Source: Planctomycetota bacterium (GTDB lineage: Bacteria; Planctomycetota; Planctomycetia; Isosphaerales; Isosphaeraceae). From it: a DNA stretch of 64,000 nucleotides. This document shows, one piece after another, positions 18,065 through 27,150 of this stretch (positions are counted from its first letter, which is position 1; each line of letters begins with the position of its first letter). Position numbers and translations under genes: made by a program. Location of the stretch: NCBI GenBank assembly GCA_021791715.1, contig JAJYWB010000011.1, positions 1-64,000 on the forward strand. The letters are read 5' to 3'. Below the pieces are notes generated by a model that saw nothing but the letters and a program-made list of their open reading frames with translations, ran no database searches and was not told where the DNA came from.

Positions 18065-18886
18065 TCAGGCTCCGTTACGAGAGGACGAAGGGACAACCGA
18101 TTCGCGTTCGAAACGCGAGACCAGGCGGACGGGAACGCCGTGCCGCGCCAGGTAATCTTTGGTTTCCGTGATCGAATGTATTTCATAGTGAAAGATACTC
18201 GCGGCGAGCGCCGCGCTCGCCCCCCCCTCGGTGAGCGCGGCCCTTAGGTGTTCGGGTTCGCCCGCGCCCCCGGACGCGACCACGGGAATCGATACCGCCG
18301 CCGATACCGCCGCGGTCATGGGTAAATCATACCCATTTTTCGTCCCGTCGGCGTCCATGCTGGTTAAAACAATCTCGCCGGCGCCCAGCCGCTCGACCTC
18401 GCGCGCCCACGAGACCGCCTCCAAACCCGTTCCCACGCGGCCGCCGTTAACAAACACCTCCCAAACCTCGCGACCTTCGCGCATCACCCGCTTGGGGTCG
18501 ATATTCACCACGATGCATTGCCCGCCGAACCGCCGCGCGGCTTTTTGAACGAATTCGGGGTCGCGGACCGCGGCCGAATTGATCGAAACCTTGTCCGCTC
18601 CGGCGTTAAGCAAGCCCCGAATGTCGTCGATCGTCCGCACCCCTCCGCCGACCGTCAGTGGCATGAAACACTGCTCCGCGGCGCGACGGACGACGTCCCA
18701 AAGAATGCCGCGATTCTCATGGCTCGCGGTGATGTCCAAAAACACCAGCTCGTCGGCGCCCTCGGCGTCGTAGCGCGCCGCGACCTCGACGGGATCTCCC
18801 GCGTCGCGAAGGCCGACGAAATTCGTCCCCTTCACCACGCGCCCCTTATCCACGTCCAAACAAGGTATAATCCGCTTGGCGAGCAT
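18065..18886 (-). CDS. hisF: Imidazole glycerol phosphate synthase cyclase subunit
   Basis: A 273-residue (beta/alpha)8 barrel. [20 protein letters not shown] contains the conserved Asp11 region, and the phosphate-binding loops [11 protein letters not shown] and [12 protein letters not shown] and the acid of [13 protein letters not shown] are all present. With HisH it converts PRFAR and glutamine-derived ammonia to imidazole glycerol phosphate and AICAR in histidine synthesis. The C-terminus is about 20 residues longer than usual ([14 protein letters not shown]). No other his gene is visible. It is 5 bp upstream of pilT, an odd partner that may only reflect shared transcription. Confidence 0.95.
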   Translation of the reverse strand: MLAKRIIPCLDVDKGRVVKGTNFVGLRDAGDPVEVAARYDAEGADELVFLDITASHENRGILWDVVRRAAEQCFMPLTVGGGVRTIDDIRGLLNAGADKVSINSAAVRDPEFVQKAARRFGGQCIVVNIDPKRVMREGREVWEVFVNGGRVGTGLEAVSWAREVERLGAGEIVLTSMDADGTKNGYDLPMTAAVSAAVSIPVVASGGAGEPEHLRAALTEGGASAALAASIFHYEIHSITETKDYLARHGVPVRLVSRFERESVVPSSSRNGA

Positions 18887-19137
18887 CCCGCGGAACGTCC
18901 GAAATCTAAAGAATGATCATCGATCTGGAACGGGAGTTTCGACCGAAACTCCACCCGTGATCGTCGTGTAATTTATCATATACCCGCCGCGACCTCGATC
19001 CTAGTGGCCGGTCGCGAGATTTCGATCGCGACTCGCCGACACGCCCCCGCGAAGCGCCCCGTTCGACCTCGAAACCGCGGCTTACCCGAGAAGCCGTCTC
19101 ACTTTTTCCACGCTCAAACGCGATCCCAACCGAATCG

Positions 19138-20211
19138 TCACCGCGTTCGCGATTTCAGCCGCCGCGCCCCGTCGATCAACCGATCCCACTGAAACGCGGG
19201 GCCTGGATCAACTTTATTTAATTGAACATGATAATGTCCGAGAATACCTTGATATTTGGCGTACGCGTCGTCTTTGAGTTTGCGCGGAATAAGCCCTCCT
19301 TTCGAATCGCGCGGGTAATCGAGCGCGATTTTGGGGAAGATCGTCGTCAAAGTCGCGGTCAGTTTGATCAGCGCGTCGTATTGCGGCTCGGTGAAGTCGT
19401 ATTGAACGAGCGTTTTATCCTGGATCTCGCCGACGATTTCGGCCGAACGAATCGGCCGGAAAATCGAATCGCGCGGCAAATTTCCCCGCAAACGATCGGG
19501 GATTGCAATTCTCACGTAATTATTTTCTTTAATATACCATTGATTTAAAACGGATCGGTCGGCGGCGGGATAAGCTCCGACATTGGCGATCTCGATTCCG
19601 ATCGACCGCGCGTTGGCTTTGGTCGCGTGCCACGCTCCTTCTTTGAGGTCGAGCGTTTGGTAGATCGTCCCGTCGAGATCGAGGAGGAATTGGACGCTTA
19701 AACCGCGGACGTCGTGGAGGATTTCGAAACACCCTCGCGAGGTCCCCCGCGCGTCGAAGTGGATCACGAATTGATCGACGACCCGCTTGAGCGTGTCGAG
19801 ATCCCAACCCCCGCCGCGAACCCGCTCGATCTCGTCGTCGGCGAGCGCCGCCTTGCGGAGACCGAAGCGATTCGGTTGTTTTAGCGCTTTCACCTGAGCG
19901 TGCGTGGCGTCCCAGCCGGCTTGATCGCGGGGGGAGAATCTCCGTTCGACGCGATACGCGTCGTAACCGCCGGGATCGGTCCAAAGAACGACTCGCGTCG
20001 ACGTATGAAAGAGCCTGCCGCACGCGACGATCTCGTCTCCCGAGCGTTTGAGTTCGGCGCCGATTTCTGTTGGGATTTTCGTCGCGGCGCGATCGCCTTG
20101 ACGAGCCGCTTCGACCCTGGAATCGTCGGCGTTCGACGGGGTCGACGATCGACCCGCGACGATCGTTCCGCCGATCGCCGCGATCACGGTCAAACATAAA
20201 GCTATTTTCAT
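19138..20211 (-). CDS. Exported N-acetylmuramoyl-L-alanine amidase (Amidase_2 type)
   Basis: A 357-residue protein with a signal peptide (MKIALCLTVIAAIGGTIVAG). The second half is a zinc amidase/PGRP fold: FVIHFDARGTSRGCFEI supplies the first His, GAWHATKANARSIGIEIANV the second, and DPGPAFQWDRLI near the end the Asp/Lys region of the active site. It would cut the bond between muramic acid and the stem peptide in the periplasm. The ATG at 20211 is chosen because it opens directly into the signal peptide; the frame upstream is Arg-rich and unlikely to be translated. It appears to stand alone. That some planctomycetes have peptidoglycan is known; the substrate here is inferred. Confidence 0.83.
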   Translation of the reverse strand: MKIALCLTVIAAIGGTIVAGRSSTPSNADDSRVEAARQGDRAATKIPTEIGAELKRSGDEIVACGRLFHTSTRVVLWTDPGGYDAYRVERRFSPRDQAGWDATHAQVKALKQPNRFGLRKAALADDEIERVRGGGWDLDTLKRVVDQFVIHFDARGTSRGCFEILHDVRGLSVQFLLDLDGTIYQTLDLKEGAWHATKANARSIGIEIANVGAYPAADRSVLNQWYIKENNYVRIAIPDRLRGNLPRDSIFRPIRSAEIVGEIQDKTLVQYDFTEPQYDALIKLTATLTTIFPKIALDYPRDSKGGLIPRKLKDDAYAKYQGILGHYHVQLNKVDPGPAFQWDRLIDGARRLKSRTR

Positions 20212-20542
20212 GCGAGTCGTCTCCCGTCGGGCGTTTGCGAGGGCCTTCGATCGGGCGATTCTATCACGACCGCGCACGCGAATCTCGCGGCGGGCCGAAG
20301 ATCTTGGAAAATCTCTGTCTATTGAATACAAGCTCTTTCAAGTATTTGGATTGATGATTCATTAGAGTCTTCATTCGTGTCTTCCGCGAGCAGAGCGCTT
20401 CTTTTAAGCGAACCGAAGCGGAGACGATGCTAACCCGACTCGCAATCGTTGGTTCGATCAAATGATGAATCGAAAGTTTTCACGATATTATCAGAAGACG
20501 CTCGATCGCGCGTCGGGTCGGTCCGATCGCCGATCCGCCGCG

Positions 20543-21940
20543 TTAGGATCGATCGTAATAGCGGCGGAACGAGGGAGTTAACAGCAGGAACGCGACGATC
20601 GCGTAGGCGATGAGGAGGCCGATTCCCAACGAAATTTTGTTCATATCCATACGTTCGGTCGGTGGAGCGATGACGACGTCGGCGGAGTCGGCGTCGTCGG
20701 CGCCCTTGACTTCGACCGTGTCGTTTTCGGCGGGTTTGACCTCGACGTTTTCGTTGGCGTTGACGACGGGGAGGGCGATCAGCGCGACGACGTCGATCGC
20801 GGCGCCGATCGAGAGCGCGACGATAAGGAGTTTGAACGTGACGCCTCGTAAAAATTGAATCGAAGCGAAGACGGCGAAGAGGCAGATCAAACCCAGAAAG
20901 ATCGATCCGAGATCTCCCGCGAGGAACGCGACGATCGCCAAGCCGACGCTCGCGATCAGCGAGATTCCGCCGATCATCATCACGCCGAAGGGGATCGAGG
21001 TAGGCGCGGCGACTTGTCCGAACGTTTCGTCGAAATCTTCTTCGACGAGGGGGACCGCGGCGCCCGATTCGGCGTCGAAGCCGCACGCCGAGCAGAGCGA
21101 TTCTCCGGCGGGGATCAGCGCGTCGCACGCGGGGCATTGCCGAGCGATCGATCCCGCGACCGATCCGCCGACGCGGCCGCGTTTGAGCACGGGCTCGGCG
21201 GGAGCGGGCCGAGAGGGGGTTTTGGCGCGGGGGTCTGGAAGATCGTCGAACAATCCCGCGGCGTCGGCGGCGCGACCTCGATTTCCTCCCGCGGCGTCGG
21301 CGAGTAAATCGTCGCCGACGAGTTCGCGCAGGCTTCTCTCGCCTCCTCCCGAGCCCGGCCGTCGGTTTTCGTCGGCGGAACGTTTCGGCGGTCCCGATTC
21401 ACGTCGGTTTTCGTCGGCGGAACGTTTCGGCGGTCCCGATTCACGTCGGTTTTCGTCGGCGGAACGTTTCGGCGATCTCGTTTCCTTCCGCGGCGTTTCG
21501 ATCTCGCGCGACGAGGGGGGACGAGGCTTCGCGGCGGAGCGATCGGGTTTGTGCGGTTCGGGCTTGTAGGTCGCGGGTTTGTACGTTTCGATCACCACCG
21601 ACGACGGGGGGCGATCCTTCGCTTTCGCCTTCGGTTCGATTCGACGCGAGCGTTGTTGATCATGTGAAGACGCCGCATGTTTTGGATCTTTCGCCTTGAG
21701 TTCGACGTCGCTTCCGGACGGGTGTATTTCGCGCGAGGAGGCGGGGCGCGACGGGGCGATTTCGGCCGACGAGGCGCGGTCGGTCGCGGCGAACGTTCCC
21801 GACTCGGGATTCCACGTACCGACGTAAAACTTGCCGCCGCACCGCGGGCATTTCAGCCTACGCCCCGCCGATCCCTCGGGGAGGGTCAGCTCCAATTTGC
21901 AGTGGCAACACTGAACGGTTCCGGTCGTCATCGTTTTCAC
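20543..21940 (-). CDS. Zinc-ribbon membrane protein with low-complexity middle
   Basis: A 465-residue protein. Parts in order: an N-terminal zinc ribbon (CCHCKLELTLPEGSAGRRLK then CPRCGGKFYV, two CxxC knuckles); a Pro/Lys/Ser-rich disordered region of about 190 residues with a perfect 42-bp repeat; a second zinc ribbon (CPACDALIPAGESLCSACG, near residue 280); and a membrane part with about three hydrophobic segments between 315 and 395 and one at the C-terminus. Planctomycetes encode many such proteins of unknown role. ATG at 21940 or 21931 could start translation. No functional partner is evident. Confidence 0.75.
   Translation of the reverse strand: MKTMTTGTVQCCHCKLELTLPEGSAGRRLKCPRCGGKFYVGTWNPESGTFAATDRASSAEIAPSRPASSREIHPSGSDVELKAKDPKHAASSHDQQRSRRIEPKAKAKDRPPSSVVIETYKPATYKPEPHKPDRSAAKPRPPSSREIETPRKETRSPKRSADENRRESGPPKRSADENRRESGPPKRSADENRRPGSGGGERSLRELVGDDLLADAAGGNRGRAADAAGLFDDLPDPRAKTPSRPAPAEPVLKRGRVGGSVAGSIARQCPACDALIPAGESLCSACGFDAESGAAVPLVEEDFDETFGQVAAPTSIPFGVMMIGGISLIASVGLAIVAFLAGDLGSIFLGLICLFAVFASIQFLRGVTFKLLIVALSIGAAIDVVALIALPVVNANENVEVKPAENDTVEVKGADDADSADVVIAPPTERMDMNKISLGIGLLIAYAIVAFLLLTPSFRRYYDRS
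21361..21480 (-). repeat. 42-bp in-frame repeat, two perfect copies plus a partial third
   Basis: Units at 21361-21402 and 21403-21444 are identical. The third (21445-21480) diverges at its end. Each encodes fourteen residues (PPKRSADENRRESG type) in the linker between the zinc ribbons of the 20543-21940 gene. Perfect identity implies recent expansion. Confidence 0.95.
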
Positions 21941-22173
21941 GGTGGGTCGCTTTCGCCTGGTTTGATTCGTCTCGGCTCGTTTCCGCTCGCAATTCGCTCT
22001 CGGACCTCCCGCCCAAGCTCGCCTCTACCTAAAAACATACGATCCGTTTCACTCGTCCGGACGCGCCCGCGGCGTGAATTCGAGTCCGATTGCGCCGATC
22101 TCGCCGAACCTCGCCGTTTCATCAAACTCGCGATCTCTATCTATGATAAACGAGCATGTTTCGACCGCCGTCG

Positions 22174-22632
22174 TCAAGCGAAATCGCGGTTCGCCGCGAT
22201 TTTCCGCGTCATCTCATGCCGATAATCAAACATCTTTTCAAGTTTGCGACGGATGAACGAACCCGCGAGCGTCCGGCCGATCGCTCCGCCGGGGGGTTCG
22301 TAATCGATTTCGTCGCGAAGGATCGTTCCGCCGGCGCCGTCGTCGAAAAACAAATGCCGGTGTAACCAGCTTTGAAAAGGTCCCGACACCTGACGATCGG
22401 AGAACAATCGTCCACGTTCGTATTCAACGTGTTCGGCCGTCCACCGCATGGGAATCGGTCCCATTTTCATAAGTATTACGACGCGACTTCCCGGAAGGAT
22501 CGAATCGCCCCCTTCGATCACCCTGACACGCTCCCAAGGGGGAGTTAAGCGGGCGAGAGCGCCCGGGCTTTCGTGGAACGCGAAGACGACATCCGGCGGA
22601 GCGTCGATTCGTGATTCCTTGACGAACTTCAT
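22174..22632 (-). CDS. SRPBCC-family (START-like) protein
   Basis: A 152-residue protein starting MKFVKESRIDAPPDVVFAFH, the usual first strand and helix of SRPBCC/START-like ligand-binding proteins. Later come PMRWTAEHVEYERGRLF, SGPFQSWLHRHLF and a DEIDYEPPGG segment, typical of the subgroup related to cell-division inhibitors and cyclase/dehydrases. It presumably binds a hydrophobic ligand in the cytoplasm; the ligand is unknown. The ATG at 22632 is chosen because the conserved fold begins there; the 61 upstream residues of the open frame are Arg-rich. It is divergent from the 23032 gene, with 399 bp between them showing no other gene. Confidence 0.75.
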   Translation of the reverse strand: MKFVKESRIDAPPDVVFAFHESPGALARLTPPWERVRVIEGGDSILPGSRVVILMKMGPIPMRWTAEHVEYERGRLFSDRQVSGPFQSWLHRHLFFDDGAGGTILRDEIDYEPPGGAIGRTLAGSFIRRKLEKMFDYRHEMTRKIAANRDFA

Positions 22633-23031
22633 CAAAATAATCCTCGAAAAATCGACTCGGTCGCCGCCGGGCGGGGGGCGTTTTGAAAGCATCGCTTTCG
22701 AGCCGACCGGCTTTATTGTACTCCAAGCGTGCCGAACGTGTCGTGTCCGGCCGAATCGACGAGGATTTCGAGCCGAATCGGCCCGCGATTCTTGATCGCG
22801 AACAGACCGATTCACTGTGGATTTAACACCGAATCGTCGATTCCGATTCGCGGCGCGATTTTGACGGTTGTGGGATCAAAAAGCGATCGCGGAAAAAATT
22901 TCTCGCCGCTGGTGGGTTGCGAATCTTCACGATCCGGCACAGGATGAGGAAAACCCTCTCGATCGCGCGAGCCGTCTCGAGCGGGTTGGTTCGTGCTTTC
23001 CCCATTCCCGTATCGCCACGGAGTCGATCAG

Positions 23032-24498
23032 ATGAGCGAAGAATCGAAATTGAGCCGGCGAGGTTTCCTTGAAACGACCGGCGTCGCGACCGGCGCCCTC
23101 GCGGCCGCGAGCGTGTTTCCCCACCCGGCCGTCGGCGCTGTGAAGGGCGCCAACGATCGCATCAACTTCGCGATCCTCGGGCCCGGCGGGCGAGCCCAGG
23201 CGCACATCGACGTCCTCAACAAGATGAAAGGCGAAGGGAAGGCGGTCGATACGATCGCCGTCGCCGACGTCTTTCAGCGAGCCCGCGAAGAGGCCCAGAA
23301 AAAGACGGGCGCCAAGCAGTGCGAGAACGATTACCGCAAGGTTCTCGAGAACAAAGACGTCGACGCGGTCGTGATCGCGACCCCCGATCACTGGCACGCC
23401 AAGATGACGATCGACGCGTGCGACGCGGGTAAAGACGTTTACTGCGAGAAGCCGATGACGCACACGATCGACGAGGCTCGCCGCGTCGTCGACGCGGTTC
23501 AACGCAACAAACGCGTGATGACCGTCGGCGTGCAATCGACCTCGGACCCTCGCTGGCGAACCGCCAACGAACTGATCCGCGCGGGCAAGATCGGCCACGT
23601 CATGCAGGCTCAGACGAGCTATTACCGCAACAGCTCGGTCGGCCAGTGGCGTTATTACGACCTCACCGAAGACATGAACCCCCGCACGATCGATTGGAAA
23701 ATGTTCCTCGGCACAGAGTTCGGCCTCGCCCCCGACATGCCCTTCAACCGCGCCAAATACCACCAATGGCGCTGCTATTGGGAGTTCGGCGGCGGTATGT
23801 ATACCGACTTGTTTGTTCATCAACTCACTCACTTGATCACGGCGATGGGCGTTCGGTTCCCGCGTCGCGTGGTCGGCGCCGGCGGGTTGTACATGGAATA
23901 CGACGGCCGCGACGTTCCCGACGTGGCGACCGTGGTGGCCGATTACGAGGAGGGTTGCCAGGTGATCGTCACCGCGACGATGTGCAACGATCATCCGATT
24001 GAAGAGGTGATCCGCGGGCACACCGCGACGCTCAATTTCACCGGCGACGGTTTCGACATCCTTCCGCAAAAGCTTTCCAACAGGCCCGGCACTCCCAACA
24101 AGAAGGTCTCCGACTCGCGCGAGCATGTCGCGGTGAACGTTCCCCGCGACGACACCCGCGCTCTCTGGGATCACTTCATCGAATGCGTCCGGTCGCGCAA
24201 TCCCGAAACGCTCTGTCCCGCCGAACTCGGCTACGCCGCGATCGCGACGGTGAACATGGGCGTCAAGTCGTACCGCGAAGGGAAGGCGCTCTTCTTCGAC
24301 AAGGCGACGGGAGAGGTTTCCGAGGCCGATCCGTCGTGGGCGGCGCGGTGGGAGGAGCGGAGCGAACTCCGAGGCAAGCCGAATCAAATCATCGGCTGGC
24401 ACGCGGGGCTCGAAGGCTCCGAACTCGATCCTCCCGGCTACCAGAAGCTCGAAGGCGATTGGATCGACGGCAAAGACCCCGCCGCGGGCAAAGCTTGA
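23032..24498 (+). CDS. Tat-exported Gfo/Idh/MocA-family oxidoreductase
   Basis: A 488-residue protein. The twin-arginine signal SRRGFLETTG (Arg9, Arg10) with the hydrophobic ATGALAAASVF shows export in folded form with cofactor. The Rossmann domain begins NFAILGPGGRAQAH. The catalytic-type CEKPMTH motif, with the Lys of EKP, and ATPDHWHA are intact. Such proteins oxidise or epimerise sugars or inositols with NAD(P); planctomycetes carry dozens, and the substrate cannot be read from sequence. The start at 23032 opens onto the Tat motif. The gene uses C-ending codons (AAC, GAC, TAC, AAG) far more than its neighbours, suggesting high expression. It is monocistronic as far as visible. Confidence 0.9.
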   Translation: MSEESKLSRRGFLETTGVATGALAAASVFPHPAVGAVKGANDRINFAILGPGGRAQAHIDVLNKMKGEGKAVDTIAVADVFQRAREEAQKKTGAKQCENDYRKVLENKDVDAVVIATPDHWHAKMTIDACDAGKDVYCEKPMTHTIDEARRVVDAVQRNKRVMTVGVQSTSDPRWRTANELIRAGKIGHVMQAQTSYYRNSSVGQWRYYDLTEDMNPRTIDWKMFLGTEFGLAPDMPFNRAKYHQWRCYWEFGGGMYTDLFVHQLTHLITAMGVRFPRRVVGAGGLYMEYDGRDVPDVATVVADYEEGCQVIVTATMCNDHPIEEVIRGHTATLNFTGDGFDILPQKLSNRPGTPNKKVSDSREHVAVNVPRDDTRALWDHFIECVRSRNPETLCPAELGYAAIATVNMGVKSYREGKALFFDKATGEVSEADPSWAARWEERSELRGKPNQIIGWHAGLEGSELDPPGYQKLEGDWIDGKDPAAGKA

Positions 24499-24629
24499 TC
24501 CAGTCCAGTTGATGTGATAAAATATTCAAGCGAGCGCCCGGCGATTATCGTCGGGCGTTTCGCTTGGAGGTTCCCGTTTCGCTTTGATTCCCGTTTCGCT
24601 TCGATTCCCGTTTGTGAAAGGAGCGAGTC

Positions 24630-25343
24630 GTGACGAAAGCGATTTCGACCGTTCCCGATCGACCCGGATCGATCGACGACGATCGCCGCCGCGATCCGCT
24701 TCCCTCGGCGGTCCCGCGCCGCTCGCTCGAAGGAATCGATTGGAAAACGTATGAATCGATGATCGTAAATCCCGCCGATCGTCGCGATCGAATCGCCTAC
24801 GATCGGGGGCTCGTCGAAATTATGTCTCCTTCGTATGAGCACGAGATTATTTTGGAATGGATTGCGCGGCTGATCGGGATCGTCGCGGTCGAATGCGATC
24901 GGCCGATGCGATCCGCCGGATCGACGACATGGCGGAGGGCCGATCTTCAAAAAGGAATCGAGCCTGATAAGTGTTTTTATTTTAAAAATGAGCCGGTCGT
25001 GCGGGGAAAGAAGACGATCGATCTTTCGGTCGATTCTCCGCCCGATCTGGCGATCGAGATCGAGATCGAGTTCTCCAATCCCTTATTGGACAGGATCGCG
25101 ATTTATTCCGCGATCGGAGTTCCCGAGATTTGGATCTGGAGGGACGGCGCGATTTCGTTCCGGCGTCTTCAAGACGACGCCACATATCGTTTGATCGATC
25201 GGAGCGAATGTTTGCCGCTTTTGACTCCGGGCGAAGTCGCCGCCGCGCTCGCGTCGATCGCCGAGGTCGGCGAAACCGCGTGGGCGAAATCGATTCGAAT
25301 TTGGGCCGCGGAGCGTCGTTCCGCCGGGTATGATCGAGCTTGA
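24630..25343 (+). CDS. Uma2-family (DUF820) putative endonuclease-fold protein
   Basis: A 237-residue protein of the Uma2/DUF820 family, which has a PD-(D/E)xK restriction-endonuclease-like fold. Visible family elements are SLEGIDWKTYESM, DRGLVEIMSPSYEHE, PPDLAIEIEIEFSN (the acidic strand pair of the fold) and YSAIGVPEIWIW. The biological role of the family is not settled; copies are very numerous in cyanobacteria and planctomycetes. The start is GTG at 24630, supported by AAAGGAG six bases before it. Its 3' end overlaps the next gene by 14 bases if that gene starts at 25330, so it may be cotranscribed with the H4MPT set by chance or design. Confidence 0.85.
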   Translation: MTKAISTVPDRPGSIDDDRRRDPLPSAVPRRSLEGIDWKTYESMIVNPADRRDRIAYDRGLVEIMSPSYEHEIILEWIARLIGIVAVECDRPMRSAGSTTWRRADLQKGIEPDKCFYFKNEPVVRGKKTIDLSVDSPPDLAIEIEIEFSNPLLDRIAIYSAIGVPEIWIWRDGAISFRRLQDDATYRLIDRSECLPLLTPGEVAAALASIAEVGETAWAKSIRIWAAERRSAGYDRA

Positions 25344-27150
25344 CGCGAGAATGACGAATGCGAGCGAACGACGGATTCGATGCGGTGCGATCGTGGCGGA
25401 TGAATCGCCGAATTATCTGTTTGTGACGGGACGGCTCGCCGAGTTTTCGCTCGGGCGGTTGCTCGAAGAGATCGCGCCCAAGATCGGTTTACGTTATCAA
25501 ATCGCGGTCTTGCCGATCTCGGTCGCGGCGCTGATGACTCCCCGCTGGGTCGCCGCCAAGCTCACGGCGCCTGAAGATATCGATCGAATCGTTCTCCCGG
25601 GGCATTGCCGCGGCGATCTCGAACCGCTCGCGAGCCGAACCCGCGCCTCGATCGAACTCGGCCCCGAGGATCTGCTCGATTTGCCGGCGTTTCTCGGCGC
25701 AACCGATCAACGTAAGAACGATTATGGAAGTTATCAGATCGAGATATTCGCTGAAATCAATCATGCGCCGCGGTTGAGTTCGCCCGAACTTTTAGCCGAG
25801 GCCGATCGGCTGATCGCGCAGGGGGCCGATTGGATCGATCTCGGCTGCGATCCCGGAGGAACGTGGGATCTTGTCGGCGACGCGGTGAAGGCGGTTCGCG
25901 ATCGCGGCGCGCGGGCGTCGATCGATTCGTGGAATCCCGTTGAAGTCGAACTCGCGGTGCGAGCGGGAGCGGAGGTCGTTTTCAGCGTCGACGGCTCGAA
26001 TCGCGAGCGGGCGCTCGATTGGGGCGCCGAGGTCGTCGTCGTTCCGGATAAAATCGGCTCGCTCGACGGGCTTGACGAATCAGTGAATTATTTGGAAAAA
26101 CATAATATCGCATATAGAATTGATCCGATTCTTGAGCCGATCGGCTTCGGCTTCGCGGCGTCGCTCGGTCGTTATCTGGAAACGCGTCGACGGTATCCCG
26201 AGGCTCGGATGTTGATGGGGGTGGGGAACCTCACCGAGCTGACCGACGCCGATTCGGCGGGGATCAACACGCTTCTGATCGGCTTTTGCGCCGAGCTTTC
26301 GATCGGGAGCGTGCTGACGACCTCGGTCGGCGTCTGGGCGCGGACCTCGGTGAAGGAGATCGACCTGGCGCGTCGGCTCGCGGATTACGCGGTGCGAACG
26401 CGCTCGCTGCCCAAGCGGATCGAGCCGGGGCTGGTGATGCTGCGCGATCCCGGGCGAAATCGAATCGGCGGCGAGAATCTCGCCGAACTCGCCGCGCGGA
26501 TTCGCGATCCCAACTGGCGGATCTTCGTCGAGGATCATAAAATTCATGTGATGAACAACAAGAATTATTTCACGGGAGACGATCCTTTTGAACTGTTTGA
26601 TCGTATGAACGTCACCGACGCGTCGCACGCGTTTTATCTTGGATATGAATTGATGAAAGCGAAGACCGCGGCGACTTTGGACAAATCGTATCGGCAGGAT
26701 CAAGCGCTTTCATGGGGATTTTTGACCGAGGCCGAGCCGTCGCGGCACGCTCGGCGCGGCGCGGTCGCGCGGACGTCTGTTGAAACAGGCGCGGTCGCGC
26801 GGACGTCTCTTGAAACAGGCGCGGTCGCGCGGACGTCTGTTGAAACAGGCGCGGTCGCGCGGACGTCTGTTGAAACAGGCGCGGTCGCGCGGACGTCTGT
26901 TGTACCCGAGTCGGTCGCGCGGACGTCTTTCGATCTCGAGTCGGTCGCGCGGACGTCTTTCGATCTCGAGTCGGTCGCGCGGACGTCTGTTGAACCCGAG
27001 TCGGTCGCGCGGACGTCTTTCGAATCCGAGTCGGTCGAGGCGGCGAATCAGCTCGACGATCGCCCGGATCTCGATCGAGGCGAGGCCGATCGAACGCCGG
27101 CCGAAGCCGATTCGTCGAAGGCGGATGCGGCGGGGGAGGGGGGGCGATGA
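25330..27150 (+). CDS. Dihydropteroate synthase-like (DUF6513) protein of tetrahydromethanopterin biosynthesis
   Basis: A 606-residue protein. The first 130 residues match the DUF6513-type start (YLFVTGRLAEFSLGRLLEE). A dihydropteroate synthase-like TIM barrel follows (IFAEINHAP; ADWIDLGCDPGGTWD; RASIDSWNP; EPIGFGFAAS; MLMGVGNLTELTDADSAG). Such proteins sit in the C1 clusters of bacteria with H4MPT, and are thought to act in joining pterin and the aminobenzene moiety; biochemical proof is limited. The barrel ends near residue 460. Residues 478-567 are a nine-copy ten-residue repeat, followed by a short acidic tail, which is not a family feature. It overlaps the DUF447 gene by 4 bp. ATG at 25351 is an alternative start. 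Confidence 0.83.
   Translation: MIELDARMTNASERRIRCGAIVADESPNYLFVTGRLAEFSLGRLLEEIAPKIGLRYQIAVLPISVAALMTPRWVAAKLTAPEDIDRIVLPGHCRGDLEPLASRTRASIELGPEDLLDLPAFLGATDQRKNDYGSYQIEIFAEINHAPRLSSPELLAEADRLIAQGADWIDLGCDPGGTWDLVGDAVKAVRDRGARASIDSWNPVEVELAVRAGAEVVFSVDGSNRERALDWGAEVVVVPDKIGSLDGLDESVNYLEKHNIAYRIDPILEPIGFGFAASLGRYLETRRRYPEARMLMGVGNLTELTDADSAGINTLLIGFCAELSIGSVLTTSVGVWARTSVKEIDLARRLADYAVRTRSLPKRIEPGLVMLRDPGRNRIGGENLAELAARIRDPNWRIFVEDHKIHVMNNKNYFTGDDPFELFDRMNVTDASHAFYLGYELMKAKTAATLDKSYRQDQALSWGFLTEAEPSRHARRGAVARTSVETGAVARTSLETGAVARTSVETGAVARTSVETGAVARTSVVPESVARTSFDLESVARTSFDLESVARTSVEPESVARTSFESESVEAANQLDDRPDLDRGEADRTPAEADSSKADAAGEGGR
26761..27038 (+). repeat. 30-bp in-frame minisatellite, nine copies
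   Basis: Nine exact 30-bp units run from 26761 to 27030, with a tenth decaying at 27031. All contain CGGTCGCGCGGACGTCT and encode VARTS followed by five variable residues (VETGA, FDLES, VEPES). Units 1, 3 and 4 are identical; later ones form a second subtype. Copies abut without spacers, so this is not a CRISPR array. Confidence 0.97.

Noticed and set aside
16800..18155. 451-residue plus-strand frame opposite pilT
   Set aside because: Shadow of pilT, with no motifs and a chance Arg/Asp/His composition.
22927..24402. 491-residue minus-strand frame opposite the Gfo/Idh/MocA gene
   Set aside because: Codon-to-codon antisense of a strongly biased gene (C-ending codons leave no antisense stops), with His/Val/Asp-rich non-protein-like sequence.
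26761..27038. Possible CRISPR array (30-bp repeats)
   Set aside because: Units abut with no spacers and lie in frame in a gene; no cas genes are nearby.
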